NCBI RefSeq assembly: GCF_900104175.1
Contig: NZ_FNIX01000002.1
Span: forward strand, 620,001-684,000
Direction: 5' to 3'
DNA length: 64,000 nucleotides
Source: Lentzea jiangxiensis
GTDB taxonomy: Bacteria; Actinomycetota; Actinomycetes; Mycobacteriales; Pseudonocardiaceae
Position 1 is the stretch's first letter. Every line of letters starts with the position of its first letter. A program made the translations under genes and the position numbers. Below, in pieces: positions 6,930-14,901 of this stretch. Under the pieces are notes generated by a model. The model was not told the DNA's origin. It worked only from the letters and a program-made list of their open reading frames with translations, and did no database searches.

Positions 6930-8120
6930 GTGTCCGCTGACACCGCGACGGCGCGACCCGATCTCGGCGCCGGGCTGCGCCGCGTGCTGGTCGTCCTGTG
7001 CACCACCGAGATCATCAGCTGGGGAGTGCTCTACTACGCCTTTCCGGTGCTGCTGCCGACCATGAGCGCCCGGACCGGGTGGTCGCTCGCGGCGATCACG
7101 GCCGGGTTCTCCGCGAGCCAGGTCGTCGCGGGCCTGGTGGGCATCCCGGTGGGCGGGCTGCTCGACCGGCACGGTCCGCGCGCCGTCATGACCACCGGCT
7201 CGGTGATCGCCGTGCTCGCGCTCGTGGCACTGGCGAGCGCGAAGTCGTTGGTGTGGTTCACCGCGGCGTGGCTGCTGGCCGGTGTCGCGATGGCCGGTGT
7301 CTTCTACGCACCCGCGTTCGCCGCCCTGACCCGCTGGTACGGGTCGCGCCGGGTGACGGCCCTGACCGCGCTGACCCTGGTCGCCGGTCTGGCGAGCACC
7401 GTGTTCGCGCCGCTCGCCGCGGTGCTGAACGACCGGCTCGACTGGCGCGGCACCTACCTCGTGCTCGCCGCTTTCCTGGCGGTCACCACGATCCCGCTGC
7501 ACCTGTGGGGTCTGCGGCTGCCGTGGCCCGCGATCGAGCACGAAACCGTCCACACGCCGTCGGCGGTGGCGCGCAGCAGGCCGTTCCTGGTGCTCGTGGT
7601 CGCGATGAGCCTGGCCGCGTTCAGCGTGTACGCCGTCGTGATCAACCTCGTCCCGCTGCTCACCGAACGCGGCATGACCACCTCGGGCGCGGCTGTCGCC
7701 CTCGGCCTCGGCGGTGTGGGCCAGGTGCTCGGGCGCCTCGGCTACGCCAGGCTGGTCGCGAGGACCTCGGTGCGCGCCCGCACCCTGGCGGTGCTCCTCG
7801 TCAGCGCGGCGGTGACGATCCTGCTCGGGCTCGTTCCCGGACCCGCGCTCCTGCTGATCACGGGCTCGGTGCTCGCCGGTGTCACGCGCGGGATCTTCAC
7901 CCTGGTGCAGGCGACGGCGATCACCGACCGGTGGGGCGCCGTCCACTACGGACAGCTCAACGGCCTGCTCACGGCACCGGTCATGCTCACCGCGGCCGTC
8001 GCGCCGTGGGCGGGCAGCGCACTCGCGGCGGCACTGGGCGGTTTCCCGGCGGTGTTCGTCGTGCTCGGGCTGATCGGGGTGCTGGCGGCCGCGCTGTCCA
8101 CCGCGAGCGTGCCGCGTTAG
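6930..8120 (+). CDS. MFS transporter (OFA/monocarboxylate-like)
   Basis: A 396-residue, 12-helix major facilitator. It has the helix-1 motif TEIISWGVLYYAFPVLLPTM, the loop 2-3 motif GGLLDRHGPRAVM, helix 4-5 FAALTRWYGSRRVTALTAL, and a matching second half (GLGGVGQVLGRLGYARL). The W-G-x-L-Y-Y-A-F start and RWYG...R signature resemble the oxalate/formate-type (OFA/MCT) subfamily, so an organic acid substrate is likely but unproven. I prefer GTG at 6930 to an upstream GTG at 6891, because the extra 13 residues are non-hydrophobic and unlike the family. Its stop overlaps by four bases the 3' end of the converging small gene. Confidence 0.85.
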   Translation: MSADTATARPDLGAGLRRVLVVLCTTEIISWGVLYYAFPVLLPTMSARTGWSLAAITAGFSASQVVAGLVGIPVGGLLDRHGPRAVMTTGSVIAVLALVALASAKSLVWFTAAWLLAGVAMAGVFYAPAFAALTRWYGSRRVTALTALTLVAGLASTVFAPLAAVLNDRLDWRGTYLVLAAFLAVTTIPLHLWGLRLPWPAIEHETVHTPSAVARSRPFLVLVVAMSLAAFSVYAVVINLVPLLTERGMTTSGAAVALGLGGVGQVLGRLGYARLVARTSVRARTLAVLLVSAAVTILLGLVPGPALLLITGSVLAGVTRGIFTLVQATAITDRWGAVHYGQLNGLLTAPVMLTAAVAPWAGSALAAALGGFPAVFVVLGLIGVLAAALSTASVPR

Positions 8121-8380
8121 CCCACCGGTCCTCGGTCACCTGCGGTGGCGGATCCCGGCGTGGAGGAAGGTGCCCCGGCGAAGGCGACCGCGAGGCCCGC
8201 CCACCCGCGCTGGTTCGCGGCCATCACCGACTCGTACTGGTCCTCGGTGAGCTCGCGGACGACGGCGCCGTCCTCGGACTCCACGTACTTCCCGTTCCGC
8301 TGCTCGAAGCTCCCGGCGGTGGTGTCGGTCAGCAGCGGGTGGGCGAAGAGGAAGGCGCCGCCCAGCAGGGCGATCGTCAC
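8117..8380 (-). CDS. Small hypothetical membrane protein
   Basis: About 87 residues from a GTG at 8380; the frame stays open upstream to 8479, so the true start is uncertain. It has a hydrophobic N-terminal helix (TIALLGGAFLFAHPLL), then FEQRNGKYVESEDGAVVRELTEDQYE and a second mildly hydrophobic stretch. The F-x-x-R-x-G-x-Y-V ... V-R-E-L-T-E-x-x-Y pattern recurs in short actinobacterial membrane proteins, which supports a real gene. It lies 50 bp behind the GNAT gene on the same strand, separated by a GGCCGGGGAA...TTCCCGGCC hairpin. Function is unknown. Confidence 0.5.
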   Translation of the reverse strand: MTIALLGGAFLFAHPLLTDTTAGSFEQRNGKYVESEDGAVVRELTEDQYESVMAANQRGWAGLAVAFAGAPSSTPGSATAGDRGPVG

Positions 8381-8430
8381 GGTAGGGCCGGGAAACCGTT
8401 CCCCGGCCGCAACGGCGATCTTCGTCCGCG

Positions 8431-9000
8431 TCAGCGGGACAGCGACAGGATGAGCGTCCGCTGACGGCCGTCCTCGCACTGACCGATGACGGTCCAGCCG
8501 GCTGACTCGTAGAGCCGCCGCGCGGGTGCGTCGGGGTGGGTGCCGAGCCAGGCCGTGGGGTGTCCTTCGACGACGCGGTCCAGCAGCCGCCGGCCCAGCC
8601 CGCGCCGCCGGTGGGCCGGGTCCACCGCGAGCTCCGCGACCTCGAACGCCGGCGGCCGGAGCAGGTGGTGCAGGTGCGGCGCCACGCAGCTGTGCACCAG
8701 GGCGTAGCCGCGATCTCCGGGCACCTCCCCGCGAGCGGGCCAGCCGTAGACCAGCCCGGCGACGGTCTCACCGTGCCACGCCACGAACCCGTGAGCGCCC
8801 GGTGTGGCCATGCCCCGGTCGAACCGCCCGTCCGTGAAGCGGGCGATCTCCTCCTCGGTCTCCGAGTAGGGCGGCGCCGCGAAGCACGAGCGGTACAACC
8901 GGAACACCTCCGATCGCAGCTCCAGCAACGCCTCCGGGTCCGCGAACCGCACCTGGTAACCCACGGCGACCAGGATGGCGGCCTGCCGGGGTTCTGTCAC
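8431..9000 (-). CDS. GNAT family N-acetyltransferase
   Basis: A 189-residue protein with a complete GNAT fold. Strand and helix elements include GFVAWHGETVAGLVYG, then FEVAELAVDPAHRRRGLGRRLLD, which contains the acetyl-CoA pyrophosphate loop R-R-x-G-x-G/R-R. The closing motif is ARRLYESAGWTVIGQ. It would transfer an acetyl group from acetyl-CoA to an amine; the acceptor cannot be inferred. The start is ATG at 9000. It runs in the same direction as the [2Fe-2S] gene upstream, with an 18-bp gap, so the two may share the cobalamin-riboswitch-controlled transcript. Confidence 0.88.
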   Translation of the reverse strand: MTEPRQAAILVAVGYQVRFADPEALLELRSEVFRLYRSCFAAPPYSETEEEIARFTDGRFDRGMATPGAHGFVAWHGETVAGLVYGWPARGEVPGDRGYALVHSCVAPHLHHLLRPPAFEVAELAVDPAHRRRGLGRRLLDRVVEGHPTAWLGTHPDAPARRLYESAGWTVIGQCEDGRQRTLILSLSR

Positions 9001-9018
9001 GACCCCCTGCGCCGGAGC

Positions 9019-9357
9019 TCACCCCAGGCGTGGTGCGGCGACGATCCGCTCGGCGACCAGTGGCGGCGGCGCGGCGACACCGGGACCGCCCGCGTCAACC
9101 CAGTCGGCGACACCGTGCACCGCCTCGTCGTCCAGGACCGATCCCACCCACACGGGTTTCGCCCCCGCGGCGCGCGCGGCCGGGCTGGGCTGGACCACGA
9201 CCACGTTCGACCTCTCGCAGGCGTCGAGGCAGTCGGCCACGCGCACGGACGGGAGTCGTTCGCGCAACAGTTCCAGCTGGCGGTCGTGGTCGACCTCGGG
9301 GTGCTTGCGCGCGGTGCCGCAACAGCAGCCGCGGCAGACGGTGATCCGTGACGTCAT
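9019..9357 (-). CDS. Thioredoxin-like [2Fe-2S] ferredoxin domain protein
   Basis: A 112-residue protein with the N-terminal cluster-binding motif ITVCRGCCCGTARKHP and later Cys residues at ADCLDACERSNVVVVQP. This is the C-x(2-3)-C ... C-x(3)-C pattern of thioredoxin-fold [2Fe-2S] ferredoxins. Such proteins recur near cobalamin-biosynthesis and cobalt-uptake genes in actinobacteria. A cobalamin riboswitch lies about 100 bp upstream on the same strand (9462-9600), so expression should fall when adenosylcobalamin is abundant. The start is ATG at 9357; a longer open frame exists but would run through the riboswitch. A role as electron donor in corrin metabolism is inference. Confidence 0.82.
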   Translation of the reverse strand: MTSRITVCRGCCCGTARKHPEVDHDRQLELLRERLPSVRVADCLDACERSNVVVVQPSPAARAAGAKPVWVGSVLDDEAVHGVADWVDAGGPGVAAPPPLVAERIVAAPRLG

Positions 9358-9461
9358 GACGTTGTCCCACCCGCTTGCGCGCTGGAGCCAGGACAGCGGC
9401 GAGTGCCGGACGTCTGCATCGGAACCCTTTCCCGCACATCCACGACAGGAGTTGGTGACAC

Positions 9462-9600
9462 CGCGCGGAACGGGTGATCGGGCTCGCCTCGCGAGGAGGC
9501 ACACCGTTGCGGGACAGCGCCGGACTCGCACCGGACTTCCCCCACGCCGCGCTGAACGTCTCCAGGCTCTCACGTCCTGGGCGGAGATCCGATGTGGGGA
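9462..9600 (-). promoter_or_regulatory. Cobalamin (AdoCbl) riboswitch
   Basis: Read on the minus strand from 9540, the sequence has the cobalamin-riboswitch core in order. These are GGAAGTCCGGTGCGAGTCC, then GGCGCTGTCCCGCAACGGTG, then a short variable stem (CCTCCTCGCGAGG), then GCGAGCCCGATCACCC, which corresponds to the closing B12-box segment. The upstream part (9541-9600) can supply P1-P3. It ends about 100 bases before the [2Fe-2S] gene. Boundaries are approximate. The core match is strong; a covariance-model search would settle the ends. Confidence 0.85.
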
Positions 9601-9624
9601 GGAACACCGCGTGCGGGACGACGC

Positions 9625-10761
9625 TCAGCCCTTGCCGGGGTGCCCTTTGCCCTTGGCCGGCGGCGCGGGCTTGCCGTGCTCCGGCTTCTTGGCGGGCTCC
9701 TCGTGGTGCGGGCTCACCTCGGCGACCAGGACCGGGGCCGGCGTCTGCGTCCGGGGTGAGTCGGTTGTCGGTGCCGGGGCGTCGGTCGTGGACGCCGGAG
9801 GAGGTGCGGTGGTGGTCTGCGCGGGTGCGGACTCGCTGGGAGGCGACGGTGAGAGGACCGCGAAGGCGACGCCCGCGGCGGCCATCACGGTCGCCGCGGC
9901 CGACGCGGCGAGCAGACGTGTCGTGCGACGTGGTCGCGCGGGAGGTACGACGTGGGTGATCGGCCGGTCCGGATCGCGCAACACCCTCGCGCACTCCGCG
10001 GCGCTGGGGCGGCGGCGTGCGGACAGGGACGTCATCAGCATCAGCAGGCGTTCGAGGTCGGGAGGAAGGCCTTCGGGGATGAAGGGTTGCCGGTGCAGCC
10101 GCGCCACCGCGGCCTCGATCTCGCTGCCCTCGTACTCGCGGTGGCCGGTGAGGCATTCCAGCAGGACCAGGCCGAGCGCGTAGATGTCGACCGCCTGGCC
10201 GAACTCGTCCCCGCGCACCTGTTCCGGGGCGAGGTAGGCGGCGGTGCCGACCACCTGGTCGGTCCGGGTGAGCCGCGTCGAGCCGATCAGCCTGGCGAGG
10301 CCGAAGTCGGCCAGGTGGGCGTTGCCGTGCCGGTCGAGGAGGATGTTGGACGGCTTGATGTCGCGGTGGACGACATCTCGCGCGTGGACGTACGCGAGCG
10401 CATTGGCGAGCTGGGTGCCGAGGTGCCGAACGTCGTCCACCGCGAGCGGCCCGTCGGTGAGGCGCTCGCGCAGAGTGGGACCGTCGATGAGCTGCAGGAC
10501 GACGAACGGGGCGCCGTCGGCGGTGCCCGCGTCGTGCACCCGGACCAGACCGGGGTGGGACAACGCGGCGAGGGTCTTGACCTCGTTGGCGAACCGGCGC
10601 TCGTGCGAGAGCTCGGAGCCGGCCCGGAAGAGCTTGACCGCGACGTCGCGGTGGAGCCTGGTGTCCCGGGCGCGGCGGACCTCGGCCACGCCGCCGGTGC
10701 CCAGCAACTCGGCGATCTCGTAGCGGTCGGCGAGCATGCGGTCGTGAGCGGACGAGGTCAT
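9625..10761 (-). CDS. Membrane-anchored Ser/Thr protein kinase (PknB-like, no PASTA)
   Basis: A 378-residue protein with a full Hanks-type kinase domain (residues 12-265). It has glycine loop LLGTGGVAEV, Lys in VAVKLF, catalytic loop VVHRDIKPSNILL, DFG in LADFGLARL, activation segment TDQVVGTAAYLAPEQ, and IYALGLVLLECLTG. A basic juxtamembrane stretch (PRRTTRLL) precedes one transmembrane helix (AASAAATVMAAAGVAFAVLS). The extracellular tail is Pro/Thr-rich and ends in a Lys/Gly/His-rich run. There are no PASTA repeats, so the tail is unlikely to bind muropeptides in the PknB manner. The start ATG at 10761 is chosen because the domain begins directly after it. Confidence 0.93.
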   Translation of the reverse strand: MTSSAHDRMLADRYEIAELLGTGGVAEVRRARDTRLHRDVAVKLFRAGSELSHERRFANEVKTLAALSHPGLVRVHDAGTADGAPFVVLQLIDGPTLRERLTDGPLAVDDVRHLGTQLANALAYVHARDVVHRDIKPSNILLDRHGNAHLADFGLARLIGSTRLTRTDQVVGTAAYLAPEQVRGDEFGQAVDIYALGLVLLECLTGHREYEGSEIEAAVARLHRQPFIPEGLPPDLERLLMLMTSLSARRRPSAAECARVLRDPDRPITHVVPPARPRRTTRLLAASAAATVMAAAGVAFAVLSPSPPSESAPAQTTTAPPPASTTDAPAPTTDSPRTQTPAPVLVAEVSPHHEEPAKKPEHGKPAPPAKGKGHPGKG

Positions 10762-10880
10762 CGCAACCCTTCTCCGGCGGTCGGTCGCCCCTGTGTTCCC
10801 CCGTCCCGGGAACCCCAACCACCCGATTCCGCCGGGCGGTCGCCGATGACGACCGCCCGGCGGCTGGCAGGTTCCCCGGC

Positions 10881-11630
10881 TCAGCCGCTGACCGAGGCCG
10901 AGAAGTTGTCGACCGCCAGGCCGACGCCGCCGTTCCACGGCTCGAACCCGGCCTGGATGCTGGTCAGGTACCAGGAACTCGTGATCGCACCACGGGCGCG
11001 CACGTCGTTGATGAAGTCGAGCACGTTGAACGACCACGAGGTGATCGCCGACGGCGCGACGTAGGAGATGACGTTGTTGGAACCGTTGCTGCCGCGCCAC
11101 ACCTGCCAGCTGCGCCCGCCGATCGTGGTCGTGCCGACCGCGCTGCCGATGGGCTGGATCGAGCCCTGGCGGTGGAACCAGATCATGATCTCCATCTGGT
11201 TCACGCCGTTGGTCTTCGGCGTGGGGTCGAGCCAGATGTCGTACGAGGCGTTGTAGGTGCCGCCCGCGTACCGGTAGTTGATCGACGACGTGGCGCTGCG
11301 GATCCGGCTGACCTGCATCGGCAGGGTCGAGCCGGGGGAGCAGTTGGTGTAGTGGCAGCCGAGGAACACCGACGGGTACGACACCGGCGCGCCGTTGGTC
11401 GGGGCGGAACCCTGCTGAGTGGTGATCTGGAAACCGGACGACGTGGCGTTGATGCACTGCTGCGCCGAGGTGCCCCACCGGTTGTTCTGGACCACGTAAC
11501 GGCCCTGGATGGTGGTCGAGCCGTACTGGTCGCAGATGGTCACATCGGCCTGGGCCGGACCCGTCGTCGCGATCAACGTGCTCGCGACGAGGAGGCCGGC
11601 GGCAGCGACGGCACGGATGGTCCTTCGCAT
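10881..11630 (-). CDS. Secreted GH12 endo-beta-1,4-glucanase
   Basis: A 249-residue secreted enzyme. The signal peptide is residues 1-28 (basic MRRTIR, hydrophobic core, cleavage after GPAQA). The remainder is a single GH12 catalytic domain: N-terminal TICDQYGSTTIQGRYVVQNNRWG, nucleophile Glu in NQMEIMIWF, acid/base Glu in AGFEPWNGG, and the ending GLAVDNFSASV. GH12 enzymes cleave cellulose or xyloglucan internally with retention. No carbohydrate-binding module is attached. A perfect CebR/CelR box sits 21 bp upstream of the start, so the gene should be repressed without cellobiose. The ribosome site is TAGGAG. Confidence 0.95.
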   Translation of the reverse strand: MRRTIRAVAAAGLLVASTLIATTGPAQADVTICDQYGSTTIQGRYVVQNNRWGTSAQQCINATSSGFQITTQQGSAPTNGAPVSYPSVFLGCHYTNCSPGSTLPMQVSRIRSATSSINYRYAGGTYNASYDIWLDPTPKTNGVNQMEIMIWFHRQGSIQPIGSAVGTTTIGGRSWQVWRGSNGSNNVISYVAPSAITSWSFNVLDFINDVRARGAITSSWYLTSIQAGFEPWNGGVGLAVDNFSASVSG

Positions 11631-11651
11631 GATGACTCCTACAGGAGATTA

Positions 11652-11665
11652 TGGGAGCGCTCCCA
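11652..11665. promoter_or_regulatory. CebR/CelR operator (cellulose-utilisation box)
   Basis: TGGGAGCGCTCCCA is exactly the 14-bp palindrome bound by the LacI-family repressors CebR (Streptomyces) and CelR (Thermobifida). It lies immediately upstream of the GH12 gene. The repressor gene itself is not in this window. Confidence 0.92.
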
Positions 11666-11828
11666 ATGTACCGGCGTGTCAATGATCAGGAGGATTTGTC
11701 GAATGAGTGCTTGAATGGTCGCGTGATGGAGAAACCCCTGGCAGCGCTTGGTTTTGTGACCATTTCCCTACCGCCGCCGGGTGTCGAACGGCAGGTCGAA
11801 TCGACGGGGCCGCTTTTCCGAGTTCGCG

Positions 11829-11850
11829 CCGTTGCCGGATCCGGCAACGG
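11829..11850. other. 22-bp perfect palindrome followed by a T-rich stretch
   Basis: Arms CGTTGCCG and CGGCAACG flank GATC, and the outermost C/G pair extends the symmetry to 22 bp. TCTTTT follows on the plus strand. Shape and T-run resemble an intrinsic terminator, but it lies in the divergent gap between the GH12 and P-loop genes. It could be an attenuator for the latter or a protein-binding site. The rest of the 11666-11942 interval shows no convincing gene. Confidence 0.45.
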
Positions 11851-11942
11851 TCTTTTCAGTCGTGGGCGAACATCCGGCCTGTGCCTCGTGCGGGCTCGCT
11901 AGGTTTGATCCACCCGCCTCGACCACCTCGCCCGGGGGAACA

Positions 11943-12845
11943 GTGCACCGTTTCGCGGCCAGTCCCGCCCTGGCGAGACTGGAATGGATCCTCGACGGCC
12001 TGGACGGGAAACCCGGCTGGGGAGCGGACGCATCCGACGTGCTCGCGGCTGCGTTCACCGCCGTTGTCACGCCCGAGCGGTACGTCGAGGTCACCCGCGG
12101 CCGCGCTGCCCGCTACGCACCGGTCGTCGTGGTCGGTCTCGACGTCGGCGAGACCACCGCGCGGGCGCGGATCCTCCGCCGCGACGGCACCGTCGACGTC
12201 GTCACCTGCGTCGTCGAGACCGCACGGCCGCATCGGATCGCCACCACGTGGGTCGAAGGACTGGTGCCGGCCGGTCTGACACCGGGGTTGCCGGTCGATT
12301 TCACCGACCACGACCTGCCTTCCGCCGCCACGGGTGCCCGGCTGGTCGTGTTCTCCGGGGTACCCGGTAGCGGGAAGAGCACCCTGGCCGACGCCGCGGG
12401 CGCCGAGCTGGGGATCCCCGTCTTCGCCACCGACTGGCTGCTCGGCGCGCTGACGCCGTTCGGAGGGCGTCATTTCGAGGACCCGCTGGCGATGGCCGAA
12501 GAGATGCTGACCACGCTCGCCCTGCGACAACTGCTCGCCGGACAGTCCGTCATCCTCGACCACCCCACCGAACTGGTCACGACCAGGGAGCGCTGGCGCA
12601 GCCTGGCCCGCCGGGCCGGTGCGGAGTTCCGCGTGGTCGTGTGCCGGTGCTCCGACCCGCAGGTCCACCGTGCGAGGCTCGAAGGCCGCGGCCGCGGAAT
12701 CCCCGGTTGGCACGACTCGGGCGACTGGTCCGATGTGCGGCAGCGACTGGCGAGCTTTCCCTGGCACGGCGAAGCGCTCACCGTGGACACCGTGCAACCG
12801 CACGAGCTCGCCTTGGCCGCGGTTCTACGGCACATCATCGCCTGA
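11943..12845 (+). CDS. P-loop ATPase/kinase-like protein with N-terminal helical domain
   Basis: A 300-residue protein. The C-terminal half is a zeta-toxin/AAA_33-like nucleotide kinase: Walker A GVPGSGKSTLADAAG, then substrate-side FATDWLL, a DHPTE motif at the end of a hydrophobic strand (QSVILDHPTE), and a lid RARLEGRGRGIPGW. The N-terminal half (SPALARLEWILDGLDG, then DVLAAAFTAVVTPERYVEV) resembles the small helical and SnoaL-like domain at the front of ORF12/LpqF-type proteins, a tentative comparison. The start GTG at 11943 has GGGGGAA upstream. It probably phosphorylates a small molecule; the substrate is unknown. Confidence 0.7.
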   Translation: MHRFAASPALARLEWILDGLDGKPGWGADASDVLAAAFTAVVTPERYVEVTRGRAARYAPVVVVGLDVGETTARARILRRDGTVDVVTCVVETARPHRIATTWVEGLVPAGLTPGLPVDFTDHDLPSAATGARLVVFSGVPGSGKSTLADAAGAELGIPVFATDWLLGALTPFGGRHFEDPLAMAEEMLTTLALRQLLAGQSVILDHPTELVTTRERWRSLARRAGAEFRVVVCRCSDPQVHRARLEGRGRGIPGWHDSGDWSDVRQRLASFPWHGEALTVDTVQPHELALAAVLRHIIA

Positions 12846-12875
12846 CCGGCTTCCGCGCCACGGCGGTGGCGGGTG

Positions 12876-13772
12876 CTACGGGGTGGCGTCCTGCTGCTCC
12901 AGCCACTTCAAGACCGCCCGGTTCAGCTCTTCCGGCCGTTCCTGCTGGATCCAGTGACCGGCGTCGAGGCTGATCACCTCCGCGCGGGGCACGAACTCCG
13001 TCAGCCTCTCCGACCGGGCCACCGGGTCGCGGTCGCCGTGGACCACGAGCGCGGGCTGCCGCAGGACCGGGTCCACGTCCGCCAGCAGGTGCCAGTTGCG
13101 GTCGAGGTTCCGGTACCAGTTGATGCTGCCCGTGAACCCCGTCGCCTCGAACGCGGAGACGTAGACGGCCAGTTCGTCGTCGCTCAGCAGGGGGTCGCCG
13201 AGCGGTGTCTCCGCGGTGGCGAGGTCGATCATCACCATGCCCGGCCCGGGGGCACCCGGGGGCACGTTCTTCCGGTAGAGGTTGCGCAGGAAGCGGGACG
13301 TGTTCGCGTCGAGCACGGCGTCCGCGACTCCGGGCTGCCGGGTGAAGTGGACGAAGTAGAAGTCGCCGCCGAGCACCGCTTCCATCGACTCGATCCAGGG
13401 GCGGTCCCCGCGCTCCTGGTAGGGCAGGCTCAGGTTGACCAGCTTGCCGACTCGGTGCGGGTGCAGCAGGGCCAGTCCCCAGACGACGAACGCACCCCAG
13501 TCGTGGCCGATGAAGGTGGCGTCCTCGTAGCCGTAGTGGTCGAGCAGTCCGACGAGGTCTCCCGTCAGGTGTTCGAGGTCGTAGTCCGCCACGCCGGCCG
13601 GGCGGGACGAGTTCCCGTACCCCCGCTGGTTCGGGACGATGACGTGGTAGCCCGCCTCGACCAGGGCGGGCAGCTGGTGGCGCCAGGAGAAGGCGTGTTC
13701 GGGCCAGCCGTGGCAGAGCACGACGGGCTTTCCCGCGTTGTGCAGCCCCGCTTCGAAGACTTCGAGCTGCAC
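12876..13772 (-). CDS. Alpha/beta hydrolase, epoxide hydrolase type
   Basis: 298 residues from the first usable in-frame start. It has oxyanion motif HGWPEHAFSW, nucleophile elbow FIGHDWGAFV (Asp nucleophile, characteristic of epoxide hydrolases and haloalkane dehalogenases), cap domain with WYRNLDRN (likely Tyr of the oxirane site), and catalytic His in DAGHWIQQERPEE. Conserved family sequence continues in frame upstream of this start (ELHRFPEPTLVPVNG, to about 13826). The only suitable ATG, at 13831, is out of frame by one base. The true N-terminus may therefore be hidden by a frameshift. It is divergent from the WYL regulator, which may control it. Confidence 0.85.
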   Translation of the reverse strand: MQLEVFEAGLHNAGKPVVLCHGWPEHAFSWRHQLPALVEAGYHVIVPNQRGYGNSSRPAGVADYDLEHLTGDLVGLLDHYGYEDATFIGHDWGAFVVWGLALLHPHRVGKLVNLSLPYQERGDRPWIESMEAVLGGDFYFVHFTRQPGVADAVLDANTSRFLRNLYRKNVPPGAPGPGMVMIDLATAETPLGDPLLSDDELAVYVSAFEATGFTGSINWYRNLDRNWHLLADVDPVLRQPALVVHGDRDPVARSERLTEFVPRAEVISLDAGHWIQQERPEELNRAVLKWLEQQDATP

Positions 13773-13893
13773 GCCGTTGACCGGGACGAGGGTGGGCTCG
13801 GGAAAGCGGTGGAGCTCGCCGGTGATGTCATGACGCGATCATGCCGACCGAAACCGGTCACCCCGTGACCGCTTTGTCTGGGAATCTTGCGAC

Positions 13894-14841
13894 GTGCGCA
13901 CCGATCGACTCCTGGCCGTCCTCCTCCTGCTGCAACGACGCGGGCAGGTGACGGCGGCGGAGGTCGCCCGTGAACTGGAGGTCTCCGAACGCACCGCCCG
14001 CCGTGACCTCGATGCCCTGGCCACGGCCGGGGTGCCGGTGTACGCCCTGCGGGGCAGGGGTGGCGGCTGGCGTCTCGTGGGTGGCGCCCGCACCGACCTG
14101 TCCGGGTTGACCGCGAGCGAGGCCCGCGCCCTGTTCCTGGTCGCCGGCCCGGCCTCGGTCGCGGCACCGGGCGTGAAAGCCGCTCTGCGCAAGCTCGTCC
14201 ACGCCCTGCCGGAGCCCTTCCGGGAGCAGGCCGAGGCAGCGGCGTCGTCGGTGGTCGTGGACCCGCGGCGGTGGGGGGCGGGTCCGGACGGGCACCGGCC
14301 GCCTCGCTTCCTCGACCAGCTGCAGGACGCGGTGATCCGCGGCGTCCAGGTGCGGCTCGGCTACGTCGACCGCGAGGGCGCCGAGACCGGGAGGACCGTC
14401 CACCCGCTGGGCGTCGTCGCCAAAGGCCCGGCGTGGTACCTCGTGTCCCACACCGAAGCCGGTCGCCGGACCTTCCGGATCGACCGCGTGTCGTCCGTGG
14501 ACCCGACCGGCGACCCCGTGCACCGGCCCGAGGGCTTCGACCTGGCCGAGAGCTGGCGCGCGATCGCGGACGAGGTCGACCGCAGGCGAACGCCCCTCGG
14601 GGCCCGGGCGCTGTGCACGCCCGGTGAGCTGGGAGTGCTCCGGATCGCGTTCGGCGGCCGTCTCGAGGTGGGCGGTGCCGCGGCGGACGGCCGCATCGAG
14701 GTCGTGGTCCGCGGCCACGACGAGCACGTCCTCGCCGGCGAGCTCGCCGCGCTGGTCGACTGGGTCGAGGTGACCGGTCCCGCCGGTGTGCGGGACCGCC
14801 TGGCCTCGATCGGCAGCGCGCTCGTCGGCAGATACGCCTGA
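13894..14841 (+). CDS. WYL-domain (YafY/DeoR-like) transcriptional regulator
   Basis: A 315-residue protein. The N-terminal winged HTH is RTDRLLAVLLLLQRRGQVTA, then AEVARELEVSERTARRDLD. A central WYL domain follows (FLDQLQDAVIRGVQVRLGY, then VHPLGVVAKGPAWYLVSH and FRIDRVSSV), with a C-terminal WCX-like extension ending GRYA. WYL domains bind nucleic acid or small ligands and tune DNA binding. The start is GTG at 13894. It lies back to back with the epoxide hydrolase, the usual layout for a local regulator. Confidence 0.92.
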   Translation: MRTDRLLAVLLLLQRRGQVTAAEVARELEVSERTARRDLDALATAGVPVYALRGRGGGWRLVGGARTDLSGLTASEARALFLVAGPASVAAPGVKAALRKLVHALPEPFREQAEAAASSVVVDPRRWGAGPDGHRPPRFLDQLQDAVIRGVQVRLGYVDREGAETGRTVHPLGVVAKGPAWYLVSHTEAGRRTFRIDRVSSVDPTGDPVHRPEGFDLAESWRAIADEVDRRRTPLGARALCTPGELGVLRIAFGGRLEVGGAAADGRIEVVVRGHDEHVLAGELAALVDWVEVTGPAGVRDRLASIGSALVGRYA

Positions 14842-14865
14842 GACAGCGGCAGATCGCCGAGCTCG

Positions 14866-14885
14866 CCCTTCACGGCCGTGAGGGT
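14866..14885. terminator. Possible hairpin between convergent genes
   Basis: CCCTTCACGG and CCGTGAGGG can pair (one wobble) between the WYL and SDR stop codons. There is no clear T-run. It is a weak terminator candidate based only on symmetry and convergent context. Confidence 0.3.
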
Positions 14886-14901
14886 GAGGCCGGCCCGCGG
14901 C

